A DNA stretch of 64,000 nucleotides from Arthonia radiata (GCA_002989075.1 PSQN01000016.1:310001-374000); one strand, 5' to 3'. Positions 11,014 through 23,116 are shown, counted from the first letter of the stretch. Program-made: numbers and translations. The notes: generated from the sequence alone by a model not told the origin.

Positions 11014-11868
11014 ATGTCCGAATACTGGAAATCCACGCCCCGCGTCTGGTGCAAACACTGCCGAACCTTCTATCGTGACACGCCATTCGACACACAACAG
11101 CACAATCAAACCGGGCGTCACCAGTCCGCCGTGCAGCGCTCGATCCGGAATTTACACAAGGAAACCGAGCGCGAGGACCGCCAGACACAGCGCGCCAAAG
11201 ATGAAGTGGCGCGGTTGAATGGCGTGGTGTCCGGCAAGCCCGTTGCGAAGAACGCTGGTGCATGCGCTGCAGGGAGCGTGGGAAGCACAGGGCTGAGCGA
11301 GAGCGAGCGGAGACGCCAGATCGCGCAGCTCGCGGCGATGGGTGTGCAGGTCCCGGAGAACTATGCGAAGGAGCTGGCGGTCGCGGGCGGGTGGACGACG
11401 GTGAGCGAGCGGCGGTTTGATCCAGTAAAGAAGGATGAGGAGGCGTTTGAGGAGGTTAAGAAGGAGGATGTGGAGACGTGGGAGCCGAGTGTTGGTGTGC
11501 GGAAGAGGCGAAATGATGAGGATGAGGAAGAAGATGAGAGTGCTCGGTTGGGGAGGCAGACGGGGGAGAAAGGGTGGGGACGGAGGGTGAAGATGGTGAG
11601 GAGAGAGGAGGGCGATGTGGATATTGGCAGCTTGATGGGGGAAAGCATCGGAGGGGAGGTTGACAGGTCAGTGCAAACAAATGCACAGCAGGGGCAACGA
11701 GAGACAGGTGAAGATGCAGATGTGGACAGGAAGAATGAAGACGGCGCGACGACGGAGGCTGCGGAAGAAGCGACGACACCGGTCAAGGCAGAGTGTCCGG
11801 CTGCAGCGCCGGCAGCGTCTGCGGTGGTGTTCAAAAAGCGGAAGAATAAAGCTAGGGCTGGCGGTTGA
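11014..11868 (+). CDS. U1-type zinc-finger splicing protein, WBP4/FBP21-like
   Basis: Single exon, 284 residues. The N-terminus carries a U1-type (matrin-class) zinc finger: Cys13, Cys16, His30 and His36, spacing C-x2-C-x13-H-x5-H, within WCKHCRTFYRDTPFDTQQHN. It is followed by a basic helix (residues 41-70) and a long charged, Glu/Lys/Arg-rich middle. The extreme C-terminus reads VVFKKRKNKAR, a short basic motif that I recall from the ends of fungal WBP4-like proteins. Such proteins associate with spliceosomal snRNPs in the nucleus. No WW domain is visible, unlike animal WBP4. The gene is convergent with the CUE gene (ends 325 bp apart). The domain is clear; the exact orthology is inference. 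Confidence 0.78.
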   Translation: MSEYWKSTPRVWCKHCRTFYRDTPFDTQQHNQTGRHQSAVQRSIRNLHKETEREDRQTQRAKDEVARLNGVVSGKPVAKNAGACAAGSVGSTGLSESERRRQIAQLAAMGVQVPENYAKELAVAGGWTTVSERRFDPVKKDEEAFEEVKKEDVETWEPSVGVRKRRNDEDEEEDESARLGRQTGEKGWGRRVKMVRREEGDVDIGSLMGESIGGEVDRSVQTNAQQGQRETGEDADVDRKNEDGATTEAAEEATTPVKAECPAAAPAASAVVFKKRKNKARAGG

Positions 11869-12193
11869 GGCCAAGAGAGCAGCCAAAGATAGGACAGGAG
11901 CGCAAGCAACGATCATGGTCACCACAATCCCGCAGGTCGATGCACCCAGCAGAAGCAGCATATATCGGCAGATATCGCTCGGAGGTGAAGCACACGCTCC
12001 GAGAAAGCGCCTGAAGTGCTGGCTATGGTCTCGTTGCGCTGCTTGATAGCAGCTCGCGACGACAAGATGTGTATGGGTCAGCGAAGCGCCGCATGATCAA
12101 ACTACATTGACTGCGATCGATGGGCACATGCCCTTATCATACATACTCATTCCGGTATGAATGAATGAATCGACTACGAGCTGAATCCAATCT
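11869..12193. other. Convergent 3' intergenic region
   Basis: Shared 3' space of the zinc-finger gene (plus) and the CUE gene (minus). It contains a short tgaatgaatgaat repeat at about 12155-12170. No gene. Confidence 0.5.
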
Positions 12194-13773
12194 TCACTTC
12201 GGACCCTTCAACAGCTCCTCCGCAACCTTGTCCCTCGTAGCATTGCTTCCGGTTCGCTCGTGCGTTGCCAGGCTGTCCCTCCTCTGCTTGTCGCTCGGCC
12301 CACCATGCACATCACCAGCGGCCTTTTTCAGCCTGTCGGTGTCCTCTTGTCGAAAATCATGCTTCTTCTCTTCTTTCTCTTTCTCCTTCTCCTCCTCACT
12401 GTCCCCCAGTGCGAAGGGATCATTGTCGTCACCATCTGGCGCCGGTGCAACACTTGTCAAGGGCTGCCACTTCTTGGTTTTGTTTCCGCCTGATGGTGAT
12501 GGCTGGCGATTGGAGGAGTCGGGCGCAGAGTAAAGAGCGTCGACCTCGTCGACTGGTCCTGACTGCGGGGCTGCTGGCGTCGGCTTGAACAGGTCAGGGT
12601 TCGCGAGCGGTCGCTGTGGCTTCTTTGGCGCCTTCTCATCCAGTGATTCTGCATGTGCGTCAGCATCCTCCAATCCGCTGCCTGGAACGCAGCAGGTATC
12701 CAACATACCCTCGTCGTGCATCTCCAACTGCGTGAAGTCATCACTCAGTACCTTCGGATCCGCATCATATCGATCCTGATCTGTGCTCTTTCGTCCTTGT
12801 GTTCCCATTTGCCTAATTCCTTGCATCTGTCGAGTCTGACTTGGGCCAAAGTTCTGGCGCTGCGGCTGCGCAGGGCCCGGGCCGATCTCGTCTTCGTCTT
12901 CACCGTCGATTTTCTTCTTAAAATCTGTGATCCACTTGTTGACTTTGGTTTGCGTGGTGAGGAAGCCTTGACGAACATTTTCGCGGATAGCAGCAAAGTC
13001 ATCTAGACGAAGATAAGATTAGCGGGGCACTTCAGACGAGCAGCAAAGCAGGGTGTCGGACGACGTACCTTCCTCCTCGTCTGACTCTGGACGGTGTTGT
13101 CTCTGTTGAGGTGCCATCGACCTCGGTGCTCGAGGTGCTTGGCCATAGTGATCGCCGGAGTTATAGTGGGCTGCGAGTTGGCGGGCATACATCTCGTCAT
13201 CCTGCATCTGCTTTTGCTGGGCAGATGGTCGTGGTGGTCGTGGAGGTGGTTGTTCCTCTTCCTGTTCTGGTTCTTGGAAGTCTGGATCTGACATCTCTGA
13301 GCTGACCGTCAGCAAACATCCTCGAGTACTTCCGGGCTCATTCTTAGAACATACTCAGTAGCGCATTGAATGCCTTCTCGACGTTATTTCCGCTTGCGTC
13401 CAGGACCGCCTTTACAACTTTTGTATCAACAGTGGGGAATGCTTCGATAAGAGTCGCTTGAGCTTGCTCCTTTGCACTCATCGGTCGCGGTGGCTTTTTT
13501 GGAGGAGCTTCCTCGCTTGGGTCGTTTTCAACTGTTGGTTGCATTGAGCTTGTTCGAGGGGGCTTCGCTGGTGTGGATGTGGAGGTAGTTGTGCCGTCAT
13601 GGGCAATCGTGCCGGTCTCTTGCATGTCGTCGTCAAAATCGAGCGGTTGTGCAGTCGTTGGAGACTCTGCTGTGTCTTCAGACGATTTGTGCTGCGAGGA
13701 CAAGTCAGACGCGGGGGCCATAAGAGCCGCGGACGGGACCTACGCTCTTCTCCGGGGTCGCTGGCTCTGCCAT
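12194..13773 (-). CDS. CUE5: CUE-domain ubiquitin-binding protein, Cue5-like
   Basis: Four exons on the minus strand: 13773-13744, 13691-13355, 13296-13069 and 13002-12194; 1404 bases, 467 residues. The start ATG at 13773 gives MAEPATPEKS before the first intron. A CUE domain lies at about residues 80-122, with the hallmark FP (LIEAFPTVDTKVVKAVLDAS) and the di-leucine end (AFNALLKMSDPDF, rebuilt across intron 2). It is flanked by Pro-rich stretches (KPPR, PPPRPPRP) and ends in a Glu/Lys-rich tail. In yeast Cue5 links ubiquitinated aggregates to Atg8 for selective autophagy; the same role here is inferred from domain and layout. No Atg8-interaction motif was verified. Confidence 0.88.
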
Positions 13774-14283
13774 AGTTGCAACACGATCAGCTTGCTTTGC
13801 GTAAGTGCTATGGATGTCGGCGGAGATGTTCTAGGATCAAGTTCGGAGCTTCGTTTGGTGGAATGTAGGTGCCTGTGTTACTGCGCCACGCATGTGACGA
13901 CACCGCCACGCATCTTTAACAGAAGTATGTACTGCGGGGTGACCAGGTGTTACGCCGCAACACGAAACATTCATGATTCCCAATGGTCATAAGCAGCTTT
14001 CTAGAGAAATGCCAGAGAGCAGACAGCTAACATCCCCACCATAATAAAGGAGTTGGGGGTTGCAGGACGTCAGTCCAGTGAATGAGACACTCGAACAGGG
14101 TCGGATAGATTTCCCTGGAAACAAGCAAATTGCAAATATACTGTACTCTGTTGCATTCAGATACTGGTCATGTTGAAGGCCAGAGCCTGACCCACGAGGA
14201 CGCCCGCCATCATATCGTACACCGTTTGTATCCAAAAGCGCAGATGATGCGCTTCCAATTAGTCTCTCCTCCTCATTCGGCTT
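13774..14283. other. Intergenic, upstream of CUE5-like, downstream of EKI1-like
   Basis: Promoter side of the CUE gene and 3' side of the kinase gene. No gene or repeat recognised. Confidence 0.45.
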
Positions 14284-15655
14284 TCATTTCTCTTGTGACC
14301 ACTTGCGTTCGCGCAGCGGCACCTCCATTCCGCTTCTCTTCCTGCTCCCGTCCATCTCTGCTTTCCAAGCCCAATACTCCCCAAGCCTTGTTTCTGCGTA
14401 AGTGACATAGTCGAAGTCGATGCTGGATATTGTCGATTGAATGATGGCCCAGGTACCCCAGTACAGGCCCGGTATGCCTCGATATTGGTCCACTTCATCC
14501 ATAAGGATGTCAATGTCGTGACCCACACTGTGGGAGCTTTCACCATTCACGTAGCCATTCATGTGGCCATCGATCCCTTTGGCTTTATTCTTTTGATGTT
14601 CCTTGAAGTTCCTTACATATTGCTCAACAAAGGCTCGTCGTGTGGCTCGCGTTGGTATGTTGTTCATATCGCAGTCCAGGCCAATCCACTCCGCGAAATG
14701 ATTCGCTAGGTCGAAAGCTTGCGGCGCTGGCGTAGTGTATTCATAGTCGATGAAACTGACCGTCTGTTCACTGCCTTTGACGTGTCCGGAGCCCTCCGGA
14801 TGAATAATGACATTCCCGCTCAGAAGGTCGGTATGGCTGAGAACATACTGGCCATCACTCAACCTTGATACGCTACCCAGTAGCTTTGCGGATGTCTCAA
14901 GCTCCTCTTGTAACGTGTGCTGTCGTTGCTGCTCCTCTTGAGTCGACTGTGGTAGTGCTTTCATCCAACGCTGAAGGACTGTCCACACATTTGGAACCGG
15001 CTTTCCCGGTAGAAGTCTGTTTATGTCCTCGTACTGATGGTCTTCTTGTCGGCTTCCAGCCACGGCCTCCGCGACGGGCAATACGGCATGCCAATGCCCC
15101 AACTCTCTTGCTGTAGCTGGCCACACGTCAGGCCGGCTGAGATCTGCGGGTGTGCAGGGCGTGCCTTCGATGAACGAGTACAGTAGACCATTGTTGAAGC
15201 GAGCTCGTAGTGCAGGCGCAAGGCTGTGACGAGCCAGGAGTGAGTGCGAACGCGCTTCTCCTGCAATGGAATCAGGTGTCAGTTCCTTCGCGAGCTTGGA
15301 GGGTCATAGCTGGGGCTGAACCTACTTTCACGGTCAATAAGCACCTCAGTTCCGTTCCCGTAGGCACGTAACAGGACTGCCTCTTGGTCGATCTGCCGCC
15401 CAGAGTAGCCTGGACGCTTTTTGACGGCCTTGAAGAGCTGCGAAAATGGTTAATCAGCGTCGTCTCGAGGCGCAAATACACATTCAGCAGGCATACTGTG
15501 TTTGTAATACCGTCTTTGAAGCGGATGAACTCAACGTCACCGGGGGAGGATTCCCAGTCCGGATTGAGAGCAAAGACAAGCTTTCGAGCAGAACCTTCCG
15601 AGTCGTTTACATTATAGGCAAGGTCAATGATCCGTACAGAGTCTAGAGCAGACAT
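14284..15655 (-). CDS. EKI1: Ethanolamine kinase (choline/ethanolamine kinase family)
   Basis: Three exons on the minus strand: 15655-15497, 15437-15326 and 15260-14284; 1248 bases, 415 residues. The kinase signatures are the Brenner-type loop SHTDLLSGNVIIH (catalytic Asp and the following Asn) and VSFIDYEYTTPAPQAFDLANHF, which holds the metal-binding Asp and the EY of this family. The N-terminal lobe has IRFKDGITNT, the nucleotide-loop region, continued after intron 1 by LFKA. It phosphorylates ethanolamine with ATP, the first step of the CDP-ethanolamine branch of phosphatidylethanolamine synthesis. A hydrophilic insertion (HMNGYVNGESSHSVG) precedes the last helix set. The family is certain; ethanolamine rather than choline preference is inferred from overall resemblance. 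Confidence 0.9.
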
Positions 15656-16554
15656 GGCTGTGCGTTTATTGGATCTGCGTGGTGCTCGTTGACACCACTC
15701 CTCAACTCAGAATACACAAAGAGAAAGGATGCGCTACTAGATTGCATGAGAGGCTCGTACTAGGGTCTGTGAGGTATTTGAGGTGTGAGTGCGCAGAAGG
15801 AGGAGCGAGACAAGGCTGTTCAGGCCAGTAGGCAGAGATTTAGTGTCAAATGGGAAGCTGCGAGCTTCACAAAAGGGACGTCATATGCAGCCTGCTGGGG
15901 AGATCGTTTTCCGACCTGCGGCGGCAATGATGAATGTCGGAGGCGGTAGCTCTTGTTGAGAAGAGAGCAAGCAAATTGAAAGCGGCGACCAATCAGCATT
16001 TCTCCGCTAATACCGCCACGAGAAGCAAACAAAGACTGCGCTCGTGGTCGTGTGCCCAAACCGACTCAATGGTGATGACCCCACGCTCGGACCATCCGGC
16101 GGAGGGAGGTTACAGAGGGGCTCGGAGTCGCTCCGAAGAATAACTTCAAGGCTACCGTATTAGCGCCCGCTAGCGTGCTACACCCTGATGCGTGTCACGC
16201 CTTTTCGACATCTGTCACTTCCATCGCGAACACTTCCGTTCGAGACACCTCGATCACCGTGCAAATACCCGCCGCGCATTTATCTACTCCACCGTGTTTC
16301 AATTCGTAAACACTACGATGCCTCTAGGCCTTCTCATAATGCCCATAGAACTATAAACGCGCCGCTGCGGCTGAGAAGGCCACCTATGAGTCCCCTTCCA
16401 GTGATGCAATCCAATGGCTTACCTGTCCATTCCCGTCCACATTGCCTTGTTTCGTTCTTTTGCCTCCTATAATGCGATTCATACTCACGCTACATTTCCT
16501 TCTCGAGCAGTCAACCGCTCGATCTTCATTCTTTTTGTATGTAATTGATCAAGG
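15656..16554. promoter_or_regulatory. Divergent promoter region, EKI1-like / ClC
   Basis: About 0.9 kb between two head-to-head genes. Small frames occur but none carries a domain. The last 370 bases are rich in short pyrimidine runs (e.g. ccattcccgtccac at 16428) typical of fungal 5' regions. Confidence 0.45.
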
Positions 16555-19074
16555 ATGACTAGAAAACACAATCTTCATGGCGAGCGAGCGCCTCTGTTGT
16601 CACCCCTTCTGCAGCGGACCGGAAAGAAACATGATGGCGACGCAGACCCTTTCCACCGATCGCAGTCCTATCTCGGGGGTAGCGCAATTGGCGAACGCAT
16701 GCCGTATAATGACTACACCACCATCGACTGGCTCCATGATCTCGTGCGTTCTCCGGTCGCGTCAGTGGCCGTCTTACTAGACTGACCGATCCACAGGTTA
16801 AAGACTCATACCGGCACCGCATTGTCCATGGTGGCAAAAGCATACGACAAAAGCTCTACGCCTACTTCGATTCTATGTCTGGTTGGATAGCTGCAGTGGT
16901 CATGGGTATACTTACCGCTTGTGTCGGCCTCTTCGTCGATCGCTCCGAGGCCACGCTGAGTGACATCAAATTCGGCTACTGCGCACGTAACCCAATACTG
17001 TCACGTGATGCATGCTGCGAAGGCTCATCGTCACTGAGAATGCCACCCGACAGTGAGATGGGCGTAGACTGCGAGCAATTTCAAAGATGGTCGGAGGACC
17101 CATGGATCTCCTTCACAGCTTATGCTGGCTTTGCCTTACTTTTCGGCTTGATCGCTTGCGCACTCACCTTGACGACAAAAGCTTCGCTACCCGTTGCTGA
17201 GCCCGAGAAGGGTCTTGAACGTACGGACACGAGCGAAACAAAGGCTGCTCCGAAGGGCAAGACCATGTACATGGCAGCTGGCTCTGGCATACCGGAGATC
17301 AAAACCATTTTGTCTGGGTTCGCCATACCTCATTTTCTCGGTCTTAGGGTGCTACTTGTAAAGGCAATTGGTGCAGCTTTCGCAGTGTCTAGTACAATGT
17401 CCATTGGCAAGGAAGGACCATTCGTGCACATCTCGGCTTGTGTCGGCAACCTTGTTGCGTTGCGGTTTGGTAAGTTTCGAACCAATCCACGGAAGTATCG
17501 CGAGATCATGGCTGCTGCCATCGCCGCTGGAATGTCTGCTGCATTCGGCGCTCCCATTGGAGGGGTTTTGTTCGCTTACGAAGAGATCGCGACTTACTTC
17601 CCACGGACGACACTCTGGCGAGCATTTCTGTGTTCGGCTTTCGCTGCTATTATCCTTAAGGCCTTCAATCCAGCCGGCGCTGGCAAGCTTATTCTCTATG
17701 AGACACACTATGGTGAGTGGTGGGCGTTGCAAAAGTCCTCAGATGGCACTGACACTGATTTAGGGACCAAATACCTGCCTTCACACTACGCTGCTTTCGT
17801 TCTGCTTGGCGTAGCTGGTGGTCTGTGGGGAGGAGTATTCTGCAGACTCAGCTATCACTGGGTACGACGCCTTATCGTTGCAATCACCGATCAAAGCTAA
17901 CGTATTCCAGGGCAAATGGTTCCGATCTTTCAAGATTATCAAGAACCAACCCATTCTTGAGGTGCTTCTTGTCGTAGCGGTTTCAGTCGTGGTTCAGTAT
18001 CCGAATCCGTTGACGCGCGTTGGCGGCGAGAGAATCATCAAAAACAACCTCGTGGATTGCGTGAATGAGACCACCTCCAACTCTTGGATTTGCCGCAACG
18101 AAAGCCAACCTACCATACAATGGGGTTACGTTGGGTGGTTGATCCACGGCTGCCTGGCGAAGCTTGTTCTGACGATGGCAGCGCACGGCACGAAAGTGCC
18201 AGCTGGTCTGATCATCCCAGCCCTTGGTGCTGGCTCATTCTTCGGAAGATTGCTTGGACAATCTATCACTACTATTTCACCCGGCATCTTCGCTATGGTC
18301 GGGGCTGGTGCGTTTCTTGCTGGCGTCAGCAAGATGACCATCTCACTCTGCGTCATCATGCTGGAGTTGACCGGAGACCTGCAATACATTCTTCCCCACA
18401 TGCTCGCAATTCTCGTGGCGAAATGGACATCAGACCTCATCTCGGACGAGGGTGTCTACGACTTGGCGCAGGCGTCACTGGGCCACCCATTCCTAGACGC
18501 CGACAGAGCAATGCGGCTGGTGCAGAGGCAAGATCCACCTCATACTCTGGGCCGGCTGAAACCCTCGATGCTTCGAATGGACGAGATGACTATCACTGTT
18601 GATGCCGACAAGAAGGTTTCGCGGCATGTGCTCGAGTCGCGGCTCTATCAGCTCAAATCCCTCGGCCTTCTGGACGGAGGACTGGTGCTTCTTCAGAATG
18701 GCATGCTGCGGGGCTTCCTGGGCGAAAATGAGCTCGAATTTGGTCTTCGGGACTTGGGAAAGCACTATCCAAAGGACTGTCGAGTGCGGCTCCTGGGTCA
18801 GCACACAGACATCACTACGAGCTATTCACCCATGGACGAGGAACGATCGCCGCTGGTCAACGAGGCCCTTAAACTAGGCAAGGACCTCGATCTGAGTACC
18901 TTCGTTGACCGAAGCCCAATCTCGATGAATGAAATCGCACCTATGGAGTTTGCTCTAGAGTGCTTTGGAAAGATGGGTGTGCGCCATCTTATGATCACGC
19001 AGGATGGCAGCCACCGGGTCATAGGTGTGGTGAGCAAGAAGCGGTTGGTAGCATATGTGGAGGGTCTGAACTGA
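16555..19074 (+). CDS. GEF1: ClC-type chloride transporter, Gef1-like
   Basis: Four exons: 16555-16743, 16797-17712, 17764-17861 and 17911-19074; 2367 bases, 788 residues. The ClC selectivity motifs are GSGIPEIK, GKEGPFVH (with the gating Glu) and GAGAFLAGVSKMTIS near the third conserved region. About a dozen hydrophobic segments are visible, followed by a cytosolic pair of CBS-like regions (TITVDADKKVSRHV and HLMITQDGSHRVIGVVSKKRLVAYV). The layout matches the intracellular ClC-3/4/5/Gef1 group, which act as chloride/proton exchangers of Golgi, endosome or vacuole. The 51-bp intron at 17713-17763 is a multiple of three without a stop, so a naive translation would retain it. GTGAGT, CACTGAC and TTTAG mark it as an intron, and its removal improves fit to the family. 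Confidence 0.92.
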
Positions 19075-19354
19075 GGTGGGCCGTAATGGACACAAAGTGT
19101 CTGCACAAATCTGGTATGATGTACACGTCCTAGATGAAATTGAAATGGAAATGAACAGACCGGGCTTCTTATCCAGAATTCGAAGTTGAGTGCCCCAAGA
19201 CGCCACGGCGCGTCCGCGAGCCAACGCGTGCAACGGAGCTCGGTTCTACGGGCAGGAGTCAGCCGAGATGACGTCGTTTCCATTGACAAGAATCTTCTTT
19301 TCGAGATGGAACGCTTTGGCGATTCCACTTGTAAGCACAGCATCCACCTATAAC

Positions 19355-20571
19355 ATGTCCGTATCGACTCGAGCCCTACGACCGTCATCGAGACTGTCAC
19401 AACTCACAGCTCAGCTCCGACCCAGAGCTTTCCAGACAACACAACGGCGACATGCTACGCAAGATACCCGAGTGAATCTGAACAATGGCGACACGATACC
19501 AGCCATTGGGTTTGGGACCTGGCGTGACCCCGAGCAGTAAGTGAGAAGCTCTTCCTCGCGTTCTCGTGCGCGCGACAGCCGTTATGGCGGCGCCGTGGCG
19601 ATCGAGATCGTCGCCAGGTTCCCAGCGAGCAGAAAGTACTGACACGGGTACTATAGCCAGCAAGCTGCAGTCTTGCATGCTCTTCGAAACGGCTACCGTC
19701 ACATCGACGGTGCCCGAGTCTATGGCACCGAGCCAGCCGTCGCCAAAGCGATGAGCGAGTCCGGTGTCCCAAGAGGCGACATCTTCCTGACAACGAAGCT
19801 ATGGAACAACTCACATCATCCAGAAGACGTGGAAAAGGCTTGCGATGCATCTTTGAAAGACTTGAATACTGATTACTTGGACCTGTACCTCATGCACTGG
19901 CCATCGCCATTCGCGCGGAGTAACCAACTCCAGCCGAAGGACAAAGATGGGAACATTCTGAAAGGAGAGACGGACTACATTGACACATGGGCGGCGATGG
20001 AGCAGCTGCAGAAGAAGGGTAAAGTGAAGGCTATCGGTATCTCGAACTTTTCGAAAGCGGAAGTCGAGCGTCTGGTGCAGAACTCGAAGATTATGCCGGC
20101 GGTCCACCAAATTGAGATGCATCCATGGTTGCAACAGAAGTCTTGTAAGTCATCTACACCGAGGATGTGATTTCTGTGGAACAACGCACTAACAGTAAGC
20201 CTGCAGTTGATGAGTTCCACAAAAGACACCAAATACACGTCACTCAGTACTCACCGTTCGGCAACAAGAACGACATCTACTCTGATGGGCAGAAGATGGG
20301 CCAGCTGATGGACGACCCCGTGCTCGTCAGCATTGGCAAGAAGCACGGCAAGAGCGGTGCTCAGGTCGCGCTCGCTTGGGGAATACAGTCCGGCCACAGT
20401 GTAATTCCCAAATCAAAGACGCCGAAGCGCATCGAGGAGAACATCGATCTGCCCACGCTTGATCAGACCGAGATGCGAGACATTGCAGGCATTGACAAGA
20501 AGTTACGGTTTAATGATCCGAGTGCAAGATTTGGATGGAACTTTTATGCTGATTTGGATGGCAAACAGTGA
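19355..20571 (+). CDS. Aldo-keto reductase with possible mitochondrial presequence
   Basis: Three exons: 19355-19536, 19657-20144 and 20207-20571; 1035 bases, 344 residues. The catalytic tetrad is visible: Asp and Tyr in HIDGARVYGTE, Lys in FLTTKLWN and His in LYLMHWP. The NADPH-binding end has VIPKSKTPKRIEENI. The N-terminus (MSVSTRALRPSSRLSQL, then RPRAFQTTQRRHA) is Arg/Ser-rich and free of acids, as in a mitochondrial targeting peptide. An in-frame ATG at 19268 would add 29 residues; I prefer 19355 because the presequence starts cleanly there. Substrate is unknown: the family reduces aldehydes, ketones and sugars. Stop codons separate it from the ClC gene by 280 bp. Confidence 0.88.
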
Positions 20572-21271
20572 GCAGCTTCCTCAAGGACAGTGAGTCGCTC
20601 GGTGGTGTACGACACGGTCGGTGAGAATTTTGCCGTCGAAACCAATGTATAATAGATAGACTTGAAGGCCTGCGAGCAATATCGGCCATTCGAGAAATCG
20701 ATCTTGTTGATTAAGTTCAAGCTACCTAAGCTTTCCGCTGCATTACGGAATGCGAGAAATCAGATGCAACCTGGTGGATTTCTGGTTTGAGTCGAATGCC
20801 ACCGCCGCTTCTCCCAAACTGGTTTAGCCTTGCTGCCCGTCCGTGGAGGCTGCGAAGAAGACAGTCCTTTCCCTCCTATTGCGCCCAATAAAAATAGTAA
20901 TACCGGTGAAGCGATGGCACCTCCATGTCCGAGGTCAGCAGCATGCAGTGCTACGTGGAGACAGCGCAGGAGCTTGTCTCAGCCGCTGTCCAATTCAAAA
21001 GGTGCGCCGACGCCACCCTGGTCAGCGCTGCTTGTAGGCTTACTGCATGACCGTAAGACTTGACCTGTGACGAGTCTCCGCTGCGGTTTATGCCAGTACT
21101 GCAGGGCTTCGTGTAGCAGATACGCAGCTGAAAGCCTCAAGCTCTGCAGAGGTGATTTTGAGTGCTGAGGAGAACATAGCCATTCTTTGAGACGACGAGT
21201 ACACCGACTAACGTCTCCGTGATTGTCATTTGCAGCGGCGCGCGCATTCGAGGGATTTGCGAATCACAGAT
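20572..21271. other. Intergenic
   Basis: Between the AKR and GMC genes. Small frames only; no domain, repeat or tRNA seen. Confidence 0.45.
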
Positions 21272-23116
21272 ATGTTACCGACAGCCGGCAGAATCTTGAC
21301 CAGGTGCATTCTGGGTTGCTTGGTGTTCTTCGCTGCGCCAGTCTCCCCTACGCTCCATGATGGGCCGCCAACAACCAGCAACTCTTTCGATTTCGTCATA
21401 GTCGGCGGCGGAACCTCTGGCCTCGTCCTCGCAAACCGCCTCTCGGCTGACCCTGGCATTTCTGTCGCTGTCATCGAAGCAGGTTCCTCGCAGCTTAACA
21501 ACCCCAACGTCACCACTCTGGGTACTTATGGCCTCGGGCTGGGTACCGATATCGATTGGGTGTATCAGAGCGCTCCTCAAGTCTTTGCAGATGGTCAGCC
21601 ACGCACCTACGACCAAGGCAAAGGTCTTGGCGGAACGAGTCTGATCAATGGCGCCACTTACGTTCGAGCTGCGACTGCGCAGATTGATGCTTGGGAGAGT
21701 CGATTCGGAAATGAAGGATGGAACTGGGCGAACCTGTTTCCGTACTACCTGAAGAGCGAGACGTTTCAGGTGCCAGACGAGGGTCAGATGGAAGCAGGAC
21801 TCAATTACACTGCACCGGTGCATGGCGAAAGTGGGCCGATGGACGTCGGATGGTTCCAGCCGATTGCACCGCGCGAGACGTATCTGAATGTCCGTCATGC
21901 ATGGGAAGACGCTGGCTATGAGTGGATCCCTGACCCTAACACTGGCAACTCTAGCGGTGCTTCGACGTGGCCATTGACTGTCAATCGGGATTTGAATATT
22001 CGATGGGACTCTGCGCGAGCGTACTTGTATCCCGATGTGATTGCTCAGCGGCCCAACTTGTTTGTCTTTGAGAACACCATGGCGCAGAAGATAGTATGGG
22101 AAGACGATGCCAAAGATGGCGAAGCTCGAGCATCTGGGGTCGAGGTGAAAGGCGCAGACGGTACTGTTGGAACCATACCTGCTGCTCGAGAGGTCATCCT
22201 GAGCGCAGGCACCATCAAGTCCCCAGTACTTCTTGAGGCCTCGGGCGTGGGCAATACGGATGTTCTCAGCTCCAACAACATCCCGGTAAAAGTAGACCTA
22301 CCATCAGTCGGCGCCAACCTACAAGATCAGACCAACTGCAATATACTGAGTAACGCCAGCGGCGGCAACAACTTCACTGGCTACCCGACCTATGTGACAT
22401 ATGCCACCGCGATTGATCTTTTTGGCGACAACACCACAAACGTGGAGGACTATGTACGATCGCAGATACCGAGCTACGCGGAAACCATCACATCTCGTGC
22501 TGCCGCCAACGCCACGACTTCTCAGATTCAAGAGCAGCTGCTCAACGACCAGGCAGACCTCATCTTCAAGGACTTGATTCCCGTTACGGAGATCCTTACC
22601 GCGCCCTTCACTACCATTCTGTCTGTACCATTCTGGGGCCTCTTGCCCTTCTCCAGAGGCAGCGTCCACATCAGTGGCTCCTCGGTCGAGAACTTGCCCA
22701 TCATCGATCCCAACTTCTTCATGATCGAGTGGGACAACATACTGCAGGCGGCGACTGCTCGTCAAGCTCGGCGTTTCCTCGCTGAGGGTGCTGCGGCTGG
22801 CTGGGTCGGCGAAGAGCTCGTGCCTGGCACGGCCACCGTCTCAACAGACGCGACGGATGAGGAATGGCTGGCATTCTTCAAGAGCTCGGCGCAGCCAAAC
22901 AGTCATCCCATCGGGACGTGTGCGATGATGAAGAAGGAACTCGGCGGCGTGGTGGACGCAAGCTTGAAGGTATACGGCACGAGCAACGTGCGCGTTATGG
23001 ATGCGTCAATCCTGCCAGCCCAAATCGACGGCCATTTGACAAGCACGCTGTATGCCGTGGCTGAACGAGCGGCCGACATCATCTTGAGTGAGTATTACCA
23101 AGGCGCATATCAATAG
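21272..23116 (+). CDS. Secreted GMC oxidoreductase
   Basis: Single exon, 614 residues. The open frame extends 14 codons upstream without ATG; the ATG at 21272 starts a signal peptide (MLPTAGRILTRCILGCLVFF) with likely cleavage near APVSP. An FAD Rossmann motif follows (DFVIVGGGTSGLVLANRL), then both GMC signatures (GKGLGGTSLINGATYV and SAGTIKSPVLLEASGVG). The active-site pair of the family is present: His in SHPIGTCAM and His in DGHLTSTLYAVAE. Several N-glycosylation sequons fit secretion. The family includes glucose oxidase, aryl-alcohol oxidase and FAD-glucose dehydrogenase. Specificity cannot be assigned here. It ends at 23116 with no GPI or membrane tail. Confidence 0.93.
   Translation: MLPTAGRILTRCILGCLVFFAAPVSPTLHDGPPTTSNSFDFVIVGGGTSGLVLANRLSADPGISVAVIEAGSSQLNNPNVTTLGTYGLGLGTDIDWVYQSAPQVFADGQPRTYDQGKGLGGTSLINGATYVRAATAQIDAWESRFGNEGWNWANLFPYYLKSETFQVPDEGQMEAGLNYTAPVHGESGPMDVGWFQPIAPRETYLNVRHAWEDAGYEWIPDPNTGNSSGASTWPLTVNRDLNIRWDSARAYLYPDVIAQRPNLFVFENTMAQKIVWEDDAKDGEARASGVEVKGADGTVGTIPAAREVILSAGTIKSPVLLEASGVGNTDVLSSNNIPVKVDLPSVGANLQDQTNCNILSNASGGNNFTGYPTYVTYATAIDLFGDNTTNVEDYVRSQIPSYAETITSRAAANATTSQIQEQLLNDQADLIFKDLIPVTEILTAPFTTILSVPFWGLLPFSRGSVHISGSSVENLPIIDPNFFMIEWDNILQAATARQARRFLAEGAAAGWVGEELVPGTATVSTDATDEEWLAFFKSSAQPNSHPIGTCAMMKKELGGVVDASLKVYGTSNVRVMDASILPAQIDGHLTSTLYAVAERAADIILSEYYQGAYQ

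Noticed and set aside
11361-11909. Ser/Leu-rich 182-codon minus-strand frame opposite the zinc-finger protein
   Set aside because: Shadow of a Glu/Arg-rich coding strand, which often leaves the opposite strand open.
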